Shown here one piece after another: positions 27,483-37,583 of a stretch of DNA of 64,000 nt. Numbering within the stretch: position 1 is the stretch's first letter; the number at the start of each line of letters is the position of its first letter. Under the pieces are notes generated by a model. The model was given only the letters and a program-made list of their open reading frames with translations, was not told where the DNA came from and searched no databases. Origin of the DNA: Lachnoclostridium edouardi (GTDB lineage: Bacteria; Bacillota; Clostridia; Lachnospirales; Lachnospiraceae). The stretch lies in NCBI RefSeq assembly GCF_900240245.1, contig NZ_OESQ01000001.1, positions 2,155,614 to 2,219,613 of the forward strand, given 5' to 3'. Both the position numbers and the translations under genes were made by a program.

Positions 27483-29977
27483 AAATGATGATGTCCAGAT
27501 TCAGAAATAATTTAAAGAAAGCCGGTTTTATCTTGGCGGCGGTTATATTTGCCGCTGTTCCTGCTACAGCCTTAGCTGACCAGGAAAAAACTTCAGAAAG
27601 TGTTTATATGATAGCGGAGGAAGCCAGTCCGATTTACGGGCCGGTTTCTTTTGATGTTACTTATGGAGTAAACGACACTGGAAAAGGCGGAAGATATGTG
27701 CCTGTAAACGTGATAATAGACAATACGCAGGAACAGCCTTTTCAGGGTACAGTAACTGTGACTACAATGGAAGCTGATTATCAGGTGTACTCTTATGAAT
27801 ATCCGGCAGCGGTAAATGCTAAGGAGAAGCTGAGTACACAATATATGATTCCCTTTGGAAATGGGTCTGACCAGGTATTTGTTTCTTTATATGATGGCCA
27901 GAATAAACAAATTGGGACAAAACGTTTAAAAATGAATGTAAGCAAAGAGGTGCCGGAGCTGTTTATCGGGGCTTTGTGCGATACGCCGGAGGCTTTGCAG
28001 TATTTAGATGGCGTGGGGGTAAATTACAGCGCCTTAAAAACAAAGCTGCTTCCTATGGAGACAGAAAGCTTTCCAAATACTACAAAGGGTTTGGATATGC
28101 TGGACGTACTGATTGTGACGAATTACAGGCTGAGAGATCTGACAGAGCAGCAGACAAAGGCCATTATGGATTGGGTCAGAGACGGCGGAGTTTTGATTAT
28201 GGGAACTGGAGAGCGGGTGGAGGATACCCTGGGCCGCTTTGCTCCTGAGCTTTTGGATGACAACTATGGGGCGCCTCAAATGATGGAAGTGCAGATGAAG
28301 GAAGATTCAGAGGAAAATGTGGCGGATTCCATTTTAAATATTACATGTGTGGAAATTCCTATGCACGGCTCCAGCATTCTGATGGCGGACGAAGGATTTC
28401 CCCTTTTTCAGTCAGCCCCCAAGGAAAAGGGAATTATTGCAGTAGCTGCCTTTGATTTTACAGATATCAGCAGCTACGGTGAAGAAGAACCTTCCTTTGT
28501 GGACAGTTTGTTTACCAATCTTTTAGGGGAGGACAGGCTGCTGCAGCTGACAGATTATTTTTACGGCGGCAGCTCTCAGGAATTCTGGTCTGTGCAGGAG
28601 GTAATTAACAGCGGAAATGTAAGCAGACTGCCTAAAGTGTCAGTGTATCTGATGATTATTATACTGTATATTTTTCTGGCAGGCCCTGGCCTTTACTGGT
28701 TTTTGAGAAAAAGGGAGAAAAGGCAGTACTATTGGGGCGGAGTTATTCTCCTGGTTCTTAATTTTACAGCTTTAATATATGTAATGGGTATAGGAACCAG
28801 GTTCCGGAGAACCTTTCTAACCTATGCTACAATTATGGATGTGTCTGAGGATACAATAGTAGATAACAGCTATATGAATGTGCGCAATCCTTACAGCAGG
28901 CCATATGAGGTGGAGTTTGTACCGGATTATTCCGTGCGTCCTATTACCAGAAGCGCCAGATATGACTATATGTCAATACCGCAGTTTACAGAACATGCAA
29001 CAGAAAAAATGAGAATACAAAATCAGCCTGATAAGCTGAAGATCTCTTTCCAGGACGCTGTGGCCTTTGAACCGCATTATTTTCAGCTGAGAAAAAGCTA
29101 TGAAAATACAGAGTCTGCAGGCATAACAGGAGAGATTCAGTATTTTGACGGCAAGGTAACAGGAACTATTACAAATCAGTTTAACTTCCGTCTGGAGGAT
29201 GTGGCGGTCCTGCTTTTTGGCCACTTAATTGTAGTGGGAGAGTTGGATGCCGGAGAAAGTATTCAGCTTTCTGATTATCCTGTTTACAACACGCCTTTAG
29301 GAAACTCTCATATTACGGCGGCAGCGGATACAGGCCTTACAGAATATGAAAAGGCAGATATTCAAAATAAGGATTATTTGAAATCTGTAGAAAGAACAAA
29401 TCTTCTAGCTTTTTATATGGATAACAGTTTGGAAGGCTACAGAAGAGAGGCCAGAGTCATTGGATTTAACCAGGATACAGGCCGGCAGTTTATTGGAGAA
29501 AAGGAATATGAGGCATACGGCCTTACCATGTTTACTTCTGCAATAGAGGTGTATAACGACAATATGGACGGGGACGTGTACAGGTCGGGAATAATGAAGA
29601 AGCCTGTGGCGTTAAAAGGCAGTTACGATTCCACAAGAAATTCCACATATGGAACGGATTCCGTTACATTAGAATATTCTCTTGGAAATGATCTGGAGGT
29701 GGAAGAAATCACATTTCAGCAGGTTTCCCCTGAGCTTTGGGGAAGCGAGCTGTTAGGAGCAGTAAGATTATTCCAGGGAGCAATGTATTTTTATAATTAT
29801 AATACAGGCAGCTATGACAAAATGGATCAGGATAAGGTTTCCTTTACAGTTGATGAGCTAAAGCCCTACCTGTCCCCGGGAAATACGCTGAATGTGAAAT
29901 ATATTTGCGCCCAGGCTATTGAATCCAACTGGGAGCTGGTGCTTCCTATGCCTATGGTAACAGGGAGGGAAAAGTGA
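27479..29977 (+). CDS. Large exported membrane protein associated with an ABC exporter
   Basis: The 832-residue protein has a basic N-terminus and signal peptide (about 11-33, ending ALAD). An extracytoplasmic domain follows that includes a GATase-like/DUF4350-like stretch (VLIVTNYRLRDLTEQQTKAIMDWVRDGG). Two membrane helices lie at about 387-410 and 418-440, and a second long soluble domain runs to the C-terminus. Its start overlaps the kinase stop and its stop overlaps the ABC ATPase start, so the genes are tightly coupled. GldG-like partners of ABC exporters share this general layout. The function is unknown; a role in envelope sensing or gliding-type ABC assembly is speculation. Confidence 0.75.
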   Translation: MKMMMSRFRNNLKKAGFILAAVIFAAVPATALADQEKTSESVYMIAEEASPIYGPVSFDVTYGVNDTGKGGRYVPVNVIIDNTQEQPFQGTVTVTTMEADYQVYSYEYPAAVNAKEKLSTQYMIPFGNGSDQVFVSLYDGQNKQIGTKRLKMNVSKEVPELFIGALCDTPEALQYLDGVGVNYSALKTKLLPMETESFPNTTKGLDMLDVLIVTNYRLRDLTEQQTKAIMDWVRDGGVLIMGTGERVEDTLGRFAPELLDDNYGAPQMMEVQMKEDSEENVADSILNITCVEIPMHGSSILMADEGFPLFQSAPKEKGIIAVAAFDFTDISSYGEEEPSFVDSLFTNLLGEDRLLQLTDYFYGGSSQEFWSVQEVINSGNVSRLPKVSVYLMIIILYIFLAGPGLYWFLRKREKRQYYWGGVILLVLNFTALIYVMGIGTRFRRTFLTYATIMDVSEDTIVDNSYMNVRNPYSRPYEVEFVPDYSVRPITRSARYDYMSIPQFTEHATEKMRIQNQPDKLKISFQDAVAFEPHYFQLRKSYENTESAGITGEIQYFDGKVTGTITNQFNFRLEDVAVLLFGHLIVVGELDAGESIQLSDYPVYNTPLGNSHITAAADTGLTEYEKADIQNKDYLKSVERTNLLAFYMDNSLEGYRREARVIGFNQDTGRQFIGEKEYEAYGLTMFTSAIEVYNDNMDGDVYRSGIMKKPVALKGSYDSTRNSTYGTDSVTLEYSLGNDLEVEEITFQQVSPELWGSELLGAVRLFQGAMYFYNYNTGSYDKMDQDKVSFTVDELKPYLSPGNTLNVKYICAQAIESNWELVLPMPMVTGREK

Positions 29978-30942
29978 TGCTGAAAATTAAGGACCTGGTG
30001 AAGGTATACGGTAAATATCAGGCTCTAAACCACCTGGACCTGGAAGTGCGGGAGGGAGCGCTGTTTGGTTTTATCGGGCCTAATGGAGCCGGGAAAACTA
30101 CTACTATGAAGATTTTAGTGGGTTTGCTGACAGCTGACAGCGGTCAGATATTTTGGAATGACGAAAAAGTCAGTGTGATGAGCAAAAGCTGGAAGGAAAA
30201 AATCGGTTATGTGCCAGACTCCTTTGGCGTTTATGACAATTTAAAAGTCAGCGAATATATGGAATTTTTTGCTTCATGCTACGGATTGGAGGGGCTGACA
30301 GCCAGAAAGCGGTGTGCAATTCTGCTGGAGCAGGTAGGTTTAGAAGATAAAATGGAATTTTATGTAGACGGCCTGTCCAGGGGAATGCAGCAGAGATTAT
30401 GTCTGGCCAGGGCGTTGATTCATAACCCGCCTATATTAATATTGGATGAGCCTTCTTCCGGTTTGGACCCCAGAACCAGATACGAGTTTAAGGAAAACTT
30501 AATGGAATTGCAGGAGTTAGGCAAAACCATTATCATTAGTTCTCATGTGCTTTCAGAGCTCTCAGAATTCTGCACAGATATTGGAATTATAGATCAGGGA
30601 AAAATAGTGCTCAGCGGAAATATTAACGATACTCTCAGCCGGGTAAGCCATTCCAACCCTCTTATGATTTCTTTATTTGGCAATGATCAGGAAAAGGCTG
30701 TAAGTCTGTTAAAAAGCCATCCTTATGTGAAAACCATATCTATAAACGGTAAAGATTTGGTGGTGCGCTTCACAGGAGACGAGCAGGATGAGGCCCAGCT
30801 GCTTCAGAGAATGGTGGATGCAGATATTCATGTGCGCAGTTTTGCCAGGGAGAAAGGAAGCCTGGAATCTTTGTTTATTGAGATTACAGATAATGGGGAG
30901 GAAAGGACGGTGATGAAATTTGAATATGAATCCGATTTATAA
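29974..30942 (+). CDS. ABC transporter ATP-binding protein (ABC-2 type)
   Basis: The 322-residue ATPase has Walker A GPNGAGKTTT, signature LSRGMQQRLCLARAL and Walker B ILILDEPSSGLDPRTRYE. A ~90-residue C-terminal domain follows that is typical of DrrA/NatA-like exporters. It overlaps the upstream exported-protein gene (ATGA-like) and the downstream permease gene. With the permease it would form an exporter or mechano-transmission machine. The substrate is unknown. Confidence 0.93.
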   Translation: MMLKIKDLVKVYGKYQALNHLDLEVREGALFGFIGPNGAGKTTTMKILVGLLTADSGQIFWNDEKVSVMSKSWKEKIGYVPDSFGVYDNLKVSEYMEFFASCYGLEGLTARKRCAILLEQVGLEDKMEFYVDGLSRGMQQRLCLARALIHNPPILILDEPSSGLDPRTRYEFKENLMELQELGKTIIISSHVLSELSEFCTDIGIIDQGKIVLSGNINDTLSRVSHSNPLMISLFGNDQEKAVSLLKSHPYVKTISINGKDLVVRFTGDEQDEAQLLQRMVDADIHVRSFAREKGSLESLFIEITDNGEERTVMKFEYESDL

Positions 30943-31807
30943 AAGAGAGACAAAGGCAGCGGTGAGAACCATCAGACTGCCCCTGATTATTGTCATATTT
31001 AACGGCCTGCTGGCTTTAGTAGCTCTTTTAAGCATGTATTCTAATGTGGAGCAGGTAAAGGTTACTGCTGATATACAGTATACAGCCTTTCTGGATTTAT
31101 ATGGTTTCGTGGCCTCCCTGGAATTTGTGCTTTTAATTTTAATTATGCCGGCCCTGACCTCCTCTACAATCAGCAGTGAGAGAGAAAGAAAAACTCTGGA
31201 TATTATGCTGACTACCGGACTGACGCCGGAGAAAATTGTGCAGGGGAAGCTGGCGGCTGCCTGCACTTCCTTATTTCTTATTATTGTTTCCAGCTTTCCC
31301 GTAATGGCTTTAGTATTTGTTTATGGGGGAATACGCTGGAAAGATATTGGTATGCTGATGATGTGCTACCTGGTTTCTGCCTTATTTGCCGGCAGCATTG
31401 GAATCTGCTGTTCTGCCGGCTTTAAAAAGTCTACAGTGTCTACAGTAGCTGCTTATGGAATTATGGCGGTGGTTGTGGCAGGCACTTATGCGGCAAATGA
31501 ATTTGCAGCTTCTTTAAGCAGAATGGAGGCCGCCACATATACAGGCATTCAAGCTGCTCAGGCTGAGATAGGCAGCGGCGGTTTTATTTATCTTTTGCTG
31601 GCAAACCCAGCCGTAACATTTTTTATAACAATTAGTAAGCAGCTAAGTCCTGCGGAGCATCCCATTGAAAATTGGTTCGGAGGACATCAGGCTTCAATCA
31701 TTACAGACTACTGGATCTGGATTAGCATGGCAGTCCAGCTGGCGGCAGCTGTTATATTAATTTTGCTTGCAATTAGAATGGTGAATCCTAAAAGATGGAG
31801 GAAATGA
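30926..31807 (+). CDS. ABC-2 type transporter permease
   Basis: The 293-residue protein has about six membrane segments. A cytoplasmic coupling region ([31 protein letters not shown]) is characteristic of ABC-2 permeases. The start ATG 30926 lies within the ATPase gene; TTG 30920 is an alternative, and neither has an ideally placed ribosome site, suggesting coupled translation. nfo starts 1 base after its stop. Confidence 0.88.
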   Translation: MNPIYKRETKAAVRTIRLPLIIVIFNGLLALVALLSMYSNVEQVKVTADIQYTAFLDLYGFVASLEFVLLILIMPALTSSTISSERERKTLDIMLTTGLTPEKIVQGKLAAACTSLFLIIVSSFPVMALVFVYGGIRWKDIGMLMMCYLVSALFAGSIGICCSAGFKKSTVSTVAAYGIMAVVVAGTYAANEFAASLSRMEAATYTGIQAAQAEIGSGGFIYLLLANPAVTFFITISKQLSPAEHPIENWFGGHQASIITDYWIWISMAVQLAAAVILILLAIRMVNPKRWRK

Positions 31808-31808
31808 T

Positions 31809-32642
31809 ATGTTAAAAATCGGATGCCACCTGTCATCTTCCAAAGGCTACAGAGCCATGGGAAAGATGGCGGTGGAAATCAATGCAAATACATTCCAGTT
31901 CTTTACCAGAAATCCCAGAGGGGCCAAGGCAAAAGCTATTAATTCTGAGGATGTAAAAGGATTTTTGGAGCAAAAAGAGGAGACGGGCATAGGAGTGATT
32001 GTGGCTCATGCTCCTTACACGCTAAACGCCTGCGCGGCAGATGAAGGCCTGCGGAACTTTGCCAGAGAAACTATGGAGGACGATTTGGCAAGAATGGAAT
32101 ATACTCCAGGGAATTTTTATAATTTTCATCCTGGAAGTCACGTGAAGCAGGGCGCGGAAACAGGTATTATGTATATAGCAGAAATGTTAAATAAAATCTT
32201 AAAGCCGAATCAGACTACTACTGTGCTGCTGGAAACCATGTCGGGAAAGGGCAGCGAGGTAGGGCGAAGCTTTGAAGAGCTTAGAGAGATTCTGGACCGT
32301 GTGGAATTATCTGATAAAATGGGGGTATGTCTGGACACCTGCCATGTGTGGGACGGAGGCTATGACATTGTAAACCATCTGGATGAAGTGCTGACAGAAT
32401 TTGACCAGGTAATCGGGCTGAAACGGCTGAAGGCAATTCATTTAAATGACAGCCAGAATCCGCTAGGAGCTCATAAGGACAGACATGCCAGAATCGGAGA
32501 AGGGCATATTGGGGCTGAAGCCTTAGTGCGGGTGGTAAATCACCCTGCCCTTAGATCCCTTCCCTTTGAATTGGAAACCCCTAACCAGCTGCCGGGGTAT
32601 GCAAAAGAAATTGCTTTTTTCAGGGAAAATTATGAAAAATAA
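31809..32642 (+). CDS. nfo: Endonuclease IV (AP endonuclease)
   Basis: This zinc enzyme nicks DNA 5' to abasic sites in base-excision repair. At 277 residues it is typical. Motifs are [11 protein letters not shown] near the N-terminus, [31 protein letters not shown] and [16 protein letters not shown] with GEGHIG, which carry the expected His/Glu/Asp metal ligands. GGAGGAAA precedes the ATG. It directly follows the ABC permease, so it may be co-transcribed, although no functional link is evident. Confidence 0.96.
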   Translation: MLKIGCHLSSSKGYRAMGKMAVEINANTFQFFTRNPRGAKAKAINSEDVKGFLEQKEETGIGVIVAHAPYTLNACAADEGLRNFARETMEDDLARMEYTPGNFYNFHPGSHVKQGAETGIMYIAEMLNKILKPNQTTTVLLETMSGKGSEVGRSFEELREILDRVELSDKMGVCLDTCHVWDGGYDIVNHLDEVLTEFDQVIGLKRLKAIHLNDSQNPLGAHKDRHARIGEGHIGAEALVRVVNHPALRSLPFELETPNQLPGYAKEIAFFRENYEK

Positions 32643-32746
32643 AAAATAGTTGAGCGCCAAAGCGCGAAACTATTTGCTACCCAAACGAAGCAATAGCGGA
32701 GTTCGGGTTTCCCGCAGTTTTTTATGGAACGAGGGACGAGTGAAAT
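32643..32746 (+). repeat. Dispersed intergenic repeat, copy A
   Basis: About 105 bp starting right after the nfo stop matches, in inverted orientation, the segment 43734-43840. Shared blocks include GCGCGAAACTATTTGCTACC and TATGGAACGAGG. It begins with a hairpin (AATAGTT...AAACTATT) which, on the minus strand, is followed by a T-run and so resembles a terminator. A second potential hairpin (CCCAAAC...GTTCGGG) follows. Both copies lie directly 3' of a gene and in the same orientation relative to that gene. Confidence 0.8.
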
Positions 32747-32758
32747 AAAAAAATAAAA

Positions 32759-32793
32759 TTCCGGCAGGGCGCAAAATGCGCCCTAAGCCGGAA
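32759..32793. terminator. Strong bidirectional terminator between nfo and feoB
   Basis: TTCCGGC-AGGGCGC and GCGCCCT-AA-GCCGGAA form a stem of 14 pairs with a 5-base loop. An AT-rich A-tract lies on the left and AAAATC on the right. It sits between convergent nfo and feoB. Confidence 0.85.
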
Positions 32794-32823
32794 AATCTGA
32801 ATTGATGTAATTTATCCTAAAAT

Positions 32824-34686
32824 TTAAAATATTGCAGCTATAAGAATACATAGCAATGTGCCCAGGAGAGTGGGAAGCAGGATGGCGGCAGCCGTCCATT
32901 TAAGGCTTCCTGTCTCCTTTTTTATTGTCAGGCATGTAGTGGAGCAGGGCCAGTGAAACAGGCAGAAAATCATCATGCATAAGGCTGTTACCCAGGTCCA
33001 GCCCTGACTGGCAAGCAGCAGTCCCAAGTCAGCAGTGCTGGTCATTTCCGTCAACATACCGGTTTGAAGGTAAGCCATTAAAATAATAGGAATCACAATC
33101 TCATTTGCCGGAAATCCCAGAATAAAAGCGGCAAGTATGGTTCCATCCATACCCATAAGATTTCCTAAGGGGTCCAGGAAGCCGGTAAATAAGGTTAAAA
33201 GGGAAGGGGCGTCTGTCTGAGCCGCTGAGGCAAACCAGCCGGCGCCAGGCCCGGTATAAGCAATATTTGCTAAAATCCAAATAATCAGTCCTGCAGGAGC
33301 GGCTACAGCCACAGCCCTTCCAAGTACAAAGAGGGTCCTGTCAAAAATAGACCGGATAATCACCTTCTTGATTTCAGGATGTCTGTAGGGGGGAAGCTCT
33401 AAAGTAAAGGAGGAAGGGATTCCCTTTAAAAGGGTGTGGGACAAAATCCAGGAAGCTCCTAAAGTAGCCGCCACACCTAACAGAATAGTTAAGGTCAGCA
33501 TAATAGCCGATAAAAATGATCCGGCTGCAGGGTTGGATATTTGGGCCACAAAAAATATTGTAATTAAGGTTACAAGGGTAGGAAGGCGGCCGTTGCAGGG
33601 AACCAGAGAGTTGGTCAGTATAGCAATCAGCCGTTCCCTGGGAGAATCAATAATCCGGCATCCTACTACTCCGGCTGCATTGCATCCAAGTCCCATAGCC
33701 ATAGTGAGACATTGCTTCCCGCAGGCCTTACATTTTTGAAAGGACCGGTCCATGTTAAACGCCACTCGCGGAAGATATCCCAGATCTTCCAATAGTGTAA
33801 ATAAAGGAAAAAAAATAGCCATAGGAGGCAGCATAACAGAAATCACCCAGGCCAGGACCCTGTATACTCCATAAACCAGCGATGAAATCAACCACTGAGG
33901 CGATCCGGCGGCAGTCATGGCATCTGCCAGCCGCTCCTCCAGCCAGAACAGGCAGTTCCAGAGAAACTGTGAAGGGTAATTAGCTCCAGCCATAGACAGC
34001 CAGAAAACTCCCAGCAGCATAAGTACCATAATCAGGGAGCCGGTGTAAGGGCCGGTTAAAATACGGTCCAGAAATTCCTCCCTTTGTCTGTAGTTGGTTT
34101 TTGTGTATGTGACAGTTTCCTGGGCCAGCTTTTTAGGACAAAAGTCCAGGCAGTCATAGTGCATCTGCTGGCCGGCCGCCTGATGTATAGTATCCTTGAT
34201 TTTCTGAATGTCATCTGCTGACCTGGCGCAGCAGGGAACTACAGGAATTTGAAGTACATCCTGCAGCAGCTGATAATCAATAAGAATTCCTTTTCTGCCT
34301 GCCTCGTCGCAAAGGTTCACGCAAAGCACCACAGGGACTCCCTGAACTTTTACCTGCTCTATTTCCAGCGTCTGCTTTAAAAAGTGAAGCCCCCGCTCCA
34401 GGCAGGTGGCATCGCAGACCAGAAGAATAACTGAGGCGATGCCAGAGCAAAGAAAATCTCTGGCAACCACCTCATCTTCTGAGTGGGCTGCCAGAGAATA
34501 GGTCCCCGGCAGATCCACCAAAAGATATTCCTGCTCCCCGGCTGTAAAAGTGCCCTGGGCAGTAGTAACCGTTACACCTGGCCAGTTTCCTGTATGCTGC
34601 CGCAAACCAGTCAGCCCATTAAATATGGTGCTTTTTCCCACATTAGGATTGCCGGCCAAAGCGACTGCAATTCGTTTTTGATCCAT
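32824..34686 (-). CDS. feoB: Ferrous iron transporter FeoB
   Basis: This GTPase-coupled membrane protein imports Fe(II). The 620-residue protein has an N-terminal G domain with G1 GNPNVGKST, switch GNWPGVTV, G3 DLPG and G4 in the NLCDE region. A helical spacer follows, then a polytopic domain with the Gate motifs (MGLGCNAAGVVGCRIIDSPRERL and VPCNGRLPTL). It is somewhat shorter than fused or long FeoBs. ATG 34686 is preceded by GGAG/AAGG. feoA lies 78 bases upstream on the same strand, forming the usual feoAB pair. Confidence 0.96.
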   Translation of the reverse strand: MDQKRIAVALAGNPNVGKSTIFNGLTGLRQHTGNWPGVTVTTAQGTFTAGEQEYLLVDLPGTYSLAAHSEDEVVARDFLCSGIASVILLVCDATCLERGLHFLKQTLEIEQVKVQGVPVVLCVNLCDEAGRKGILIDYQLLQDVLQIPVVPCCARSADDIQKIKDTIHQAAGQQMHYDCLDFCPKKLAQETVTYTKTNYRQREEFLDRILTGPYTGSLIMVLMLLGVFWLSMAGANYPSQFLWNCLFWLEERLADAMTAAGSPQWLISSLVYGVYRVLAWVISVMLPPMAIFFPLFTLLEDLGYLPRVAFNMDRSFQKCKACGKQCLTMAMGLGCNAAGVVGCRIIDSPRERLIAILTNSLVPCNGRLPTLVTLITIFFVAQISNPAAGSFLSAIMLTLTILLGVAATLGASWILSHTLLKGIPSSFTLELPPYRHPEIKKVIIRSIFDRTLFVLGRAVAVAAPAGLIIWILANIAYTGPGAGWFASAAQTDAPSLLTLFTGFLDPLGNLMGMDGTILAAFILGFPANEIVIPIILMAYLQTGMLTEMTSTADLGLLLASQGWTWVTALCMMIFCLFHWPCSTTCLTIKKETGSLKWTAAAILLPTLLGTLLCILIAAIF

Positions 34687-34764
34687 CCTTAATTCTCCAT
34701 AATAAAAGCCTTATTGTTTATTATGAAAGGACGGGATTTAGGGTGCAGGTTCATTTTTAAAACA

Positions 34765-35025
34765 TTATAAAACAGCTTCTGCCTGTAAAGGCCTTACAAA
34801 AATCTCACCTGCGTTGGAGAAACGCAGTCCGATTACTGCATTGCGCACCATGTAGGCTTTCATGCCGCCTTTGCGGCCGCTTAAAACACAGGAGACAATT
34901 TCATCAGGCACAAACCCTAAATCCATCAACCGGGTGGACATGCCATCTTCACTGGCGATCCATACAACCTGGGCTTTCTGGCCTGTCTCTATCTGATTTA
35001 ATGGGATAACCATAATAATTTTCAC
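34765..35025 (-). CDS. feoA: FeoA ferrous iron transport accessory protein
   Basis: The 86-residue SH3-like domain protein (IPLNQIETGQKAQVVWI, LMDLGFVPDEIVSCV, GLRFSNAGEIFV) matches cytoplasmic FeoA, which assists FeoB. The start is uncertain: GTG 35025 or ATG 35013 (starting MVIPLNQ); neither has a clear ribosome site. It precedes feoB on the same strand. Confidence 0.93.
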   Translation of the reverse strand: MKIIMVIPLNQIETGQKAQVVWIASEDGMSTRLMDLGFVPDEIVSCVLSGRKGGMKAYMVRNAVIGLRFSNAGEIFVRPLQAEAVL

Positions 35026-35050
35026 ATCGCAGACTTTTATGCTTATGATT

Positions 35051-35079
35051 ACTATATGGAAACTTGAGAAAAATGTGAA
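35051..35079 (-). promoter_or_regulatory. Probable feoAB promoter
   Basis: Reading the minus strand, TTCACA (35074-35079) and TATAGT (35051-35056) are separated by 17 bases, about 25 bases before feoA. No convincing Fur or DtxR box was recognised. Confidence 0.55.
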
Positions 35080-35085
35080 AGCCGT

Positions 35086-35781
35086 TTATGGAAGAATTAC
35101 AGGCACAGGCTGGTGGATGGAAATAGAGTTTTCAGTAACAATGCAGTCATAGGCCATAATCTGAACTCCGGCAGTCTGAGCGGCCTTTAAGGCCTGAGCA
35201 AATTCCTTATGGGTCTCTGTATTAGGCTCAAAATGATGTATGCCGGTCATTTGAACTACAAATAATAAATAAGCCTGGCAGCCTTCCTCAACAGCTTTGA
35301 TTAATTCATAAACGTGTTTCACCCCACGGACAGTAGGGGCGTCGGGAAAACGGACAATTCCCCTGTCCTCTAAAGTAACACCCTTTACCTCCATGTAAGC
35401 AGACTTGCCGTCGCATTGAAATGCCAGGTCAAACCGGGAACTGCCAAAAGTAACTTCCCTTCGGATATTAGTGACGCTGTGGCCCGGCAGTCCGCCGGAT
35501 AAAAGCCACTGTGCAGCTACAGCGTTGGGAATTTGGGAATCCATATTAATAAGTAAGCTGTCTTTCCACACTGCAATTAAAGAATAAGAGGTTTTTCTGC
35601 CCAAAGCCTTTGCGTCAGGGTGATATTCTAAAATCACGGTTACGCCGGGGATTAAAAGCTCCCGGCATCGCCCCGTATTTTTTACATGGCACGTTATTTC
35701 CTGATTATGGACAAGTACCTTTGCAATAAAACGGTTAGGCCTGCTGATAAAAGTTCCATGTTCTATATGAGAATATTCCAT
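35086..35781 (-). CDS. sfsA: Sugar fermentation stimulation protein homologue
   Basis: The 231-residue protein has the SfsA hallmarks: FISRPNRFIAKVLV at the N-terminus, CHVKNTGRCRELLIPG, then SRFDLAF and a nuclease-like YMEVKGVTLEDRG with FPDAPTVRGVKH. The family is conserved and nucleic-acid-binding or nuclease-like, with unclear physiology. AAGGAG precedes the ATG. It is upstream of, and on the same strand as, feoAB, with a separate promoter for feoA within the 60-base gap. Confidence 0.93.
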   Translation of the reverse strand: MEYSHIEHGTFISRPNRFIAKVLVHNQEITCHVKNTGRCRELLIPGVTVILEYHPDAKALGRKTSYSLIAVWKDSLLINMDSQIPNAVAAQWLLSGGLPGHSVTNIRREVTFGSSRFDLAFQCDGKSAYMEVKGVTLEDRGIVRFPDAPTVRGVKHVYELIKAVEEGCQAYLLFVVQMTGIHHFEPNTETHKEFAQALKAAQTAGVQIMAYDCIVTENSISIHQPVPVILP

Positions 35782-35862
35782 AAATAAAGATGCTCCTTAC
35801 TATAGCTTCTATACAGGTCCAAAATAACCTGATATCTATGTATGATTCTACTGTAAAATATC

Positions 35863-35891
35863 TTGCGTGCCAAGAGAAAGTATGCTACAAT
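35863..35891 (+). promoter_or_regulatory. Promoter of thrC
   Basis: TTGCGT (35863-35868) and TACAAT (35886-35891) are spaced by 17 bases. The ~70-base leader holds no recognisable riboswitch or T-box. Confidence 0.6.
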
Positions 35892-35964
35892 TCATTAAAA
35901 TTCGGAAACAAAACCCAAGATTCAATAGCAGGGCCAGGCCCATAAGATAAGGAAGGGACATAAT

Positions 35965-37458
35965 ATGGAGTTAATGTACCAGAGCACACGCGGTGGAGAA
36001 AAAAATGTAACAGCTTCTTTGGCAATTCTGAAGGGACTTGCAAAAGACGGAGGCTTATTTATGCCTACAAGGATTCCGATGCTGGATATTTCTATGAAGC
36101 AGCTGGCAGGAAAGACTTACCAGGAGACTGCTTATGAGGTAATGAAGCTGTTTTTCACTGATTTTACAGAAGATGAGCTGAAAAATTGTATTAATAAAGC
36201 ATACGACAGTAAGTTTGACACAGAAGAGATCGCTCCTCTTACAAAGGCGGACGGCATGTATTTTTTAGAGCTGTACCATGGAAGCACCATTGCATTTAAG
36301 GATATGGCCTTGTCTATTCTTCCTCACCTTATGACTACAGCTGCAAAAAAGAATCATGTAAAAAATGAGATTGTAATTTTAACAGCTACCTCCGGGGACA
36401 CAGGAAAAGCCGCTTTGGCGGGCTTTGCTGATGTAGACGGCACCAGGATTATAGTTTTTTATCCAAAGGGCGGAGTCAGCCGGATTCAGGAATTACAGAT
36501 GGTGACTCAGACAGGAGACAATACCAGTGTAGTAGCCATTCACGGCAACTTTGATGATGCACAGACAGGTGTGAAGGAGATATTTAACGATAAGGTGTTT
36601 GCTCAGCGTTTAGAAGAAAAAGGATTTCAGCTTTCTTCAGCAAATTCTATTAATATCGGCCGCCTGGTGCCGCAGATCGTATATTATGTATATGCATATG
36701 CCAAATTATTAGAGAATCAGGAGATTGAGGACGGAGAAAAGATTAATATAACAGTGCCTACAGGCAACTTTGGCAATATTTTGGCCGCTTATTTTGCAAA
36801 GCAGATGGGAGTGCCTATTGGAAAATTAATCTGTGCTTCCAATGATAATAAGGTTTTATATGACTTCTTCACAACAGGCACATACGACAAAAACAGAGAA
36901 TTTATTTTAACTAATTCTCCGTCTATGGATATACTTATTTCCAGCAACTTAGAGCGTCTGATTTATTTAAGCGCAGGCTGCAATTCAGATGTAAATAAGA
37001 AATTAATGGAAGAGCTTTCAAAGGACGGAAGATATACTGTAACAGAAGAGATGAGCAAAAATATGAAAGATTTTTGCGGAGGATATGCTACAGAGGCAGA
37101 GAACGCAGCTGTTATTAGAAAGCTTTTTAAGGATACAGGATATGTAATCGACACACATACAGGGGTGGCTGCCGCTGTTTACCAGGAATATAAAAAAGAG
37201 ACAGGGGATACACAAAAAACTGTAATTGCATCCACTGCCAGTCCATATAAATTTTCCAGAAGCGTTATGGAAGCCATCAGCTCAGATGACAGTTTAGAAC
37301 ACCTGGATGAGTTTGAAATTGTAGACCGGCTTCACAAAATTTCAGGTATGGATATTCCTCAGGCAGTGGAAGAAATACGTTCTGCCGCAGTTCGTCACAA
37401 TATGGAATGTGATAAAGATCAGATGAAGGAAACTGTAGCCCGTATATTAGATTGTTAA
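35965..37458 (+). CDS. thrC: Threonine synthase
   Basis: This PLP enzyme converts O-phosphohomoserine to threonine. The 497-residue length fits the long bacterial class. It starts MYQSTRGGEKNVTAS. The PLP lysine is about K112 in GSTIAFKDMALS, and the phosphate/PLP loop is TATSGDTGKAALAGF, followed by PKGGVSRIQELQM. GGAAGGGA lies upstream of ATG 35965. It is monocistronic by appearance, with the aldolase having its own promoter. Confidence 0.97.
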   Translation: MELMYQSTRGGEKNVTASLAILKGLAKDGGLFMPTRIPMLDISMKQLAGKTYQETAYEVMKLFFTDFTEDELKNCINKAYDSKFDTEEIAPLTKADGMYFLELYHGSTIAFKDMALSILPHLMTTAAKKNHVKNEIVILTATSGDTGKAALAGFADVDGTRIIVFYPKGGVSRIQELQMVTQTGDNTSVVAIHGNFDDAQTGVKEIFNDKVFAQRLEEKGFQLSSANSINIGRLVPQIVYYVYAYAKLLENQEIEDGEKINITVPTGNFGNILAAYFAKQMGVPIGKLICASNDNKVLYDFFTTGTYDKNREFILTNSPSMDILISSNLERLIYLSAGCNSDVNKKLMEELSKDGRYTVTEEMSKNMKDFCGGYATEAENAAVIRKLFKDTGYVIDTHTGVAAAVYQEYKKETGDTQKTVIASTASPYKFSRSVMEAISSDDSLEHLDEFEIVDRLHKISGMDIPQAVEEIRSAAVRHNMECDKDQMKETVARILDC

Positions 37459-37477
37459 AAAATTGATTATCCTGCTC

Positions 37478-37506
37478 TTCACAAATGATAAGAAATAGTA
37501 TATAAT
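37478..37506 (+). promoter_or_regulatory. Promoter of the class II aldolase gene
   Basis: TTCACA (37478-37483) and TATAAT (37501-37506) are spaced by 17 bases, near consensus, consistent with a highly expressed glycolytic gene. Confidence 0.7.
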
Positions 37507-37583
37507 GATTGAATGAAAAGAAAACAGGCAGGCAGCAGTCATAAAGCCTGCTCAGTCTTAGCAAACAAATGGAGGTTTAAGAG

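Noticed and set aside
35782..35964. Possible T-box or riboswitch before thrC
   Set aside because: No GGTGG/T-box core, terminator pair or known aptamer pattern was found; only a normal promoter.
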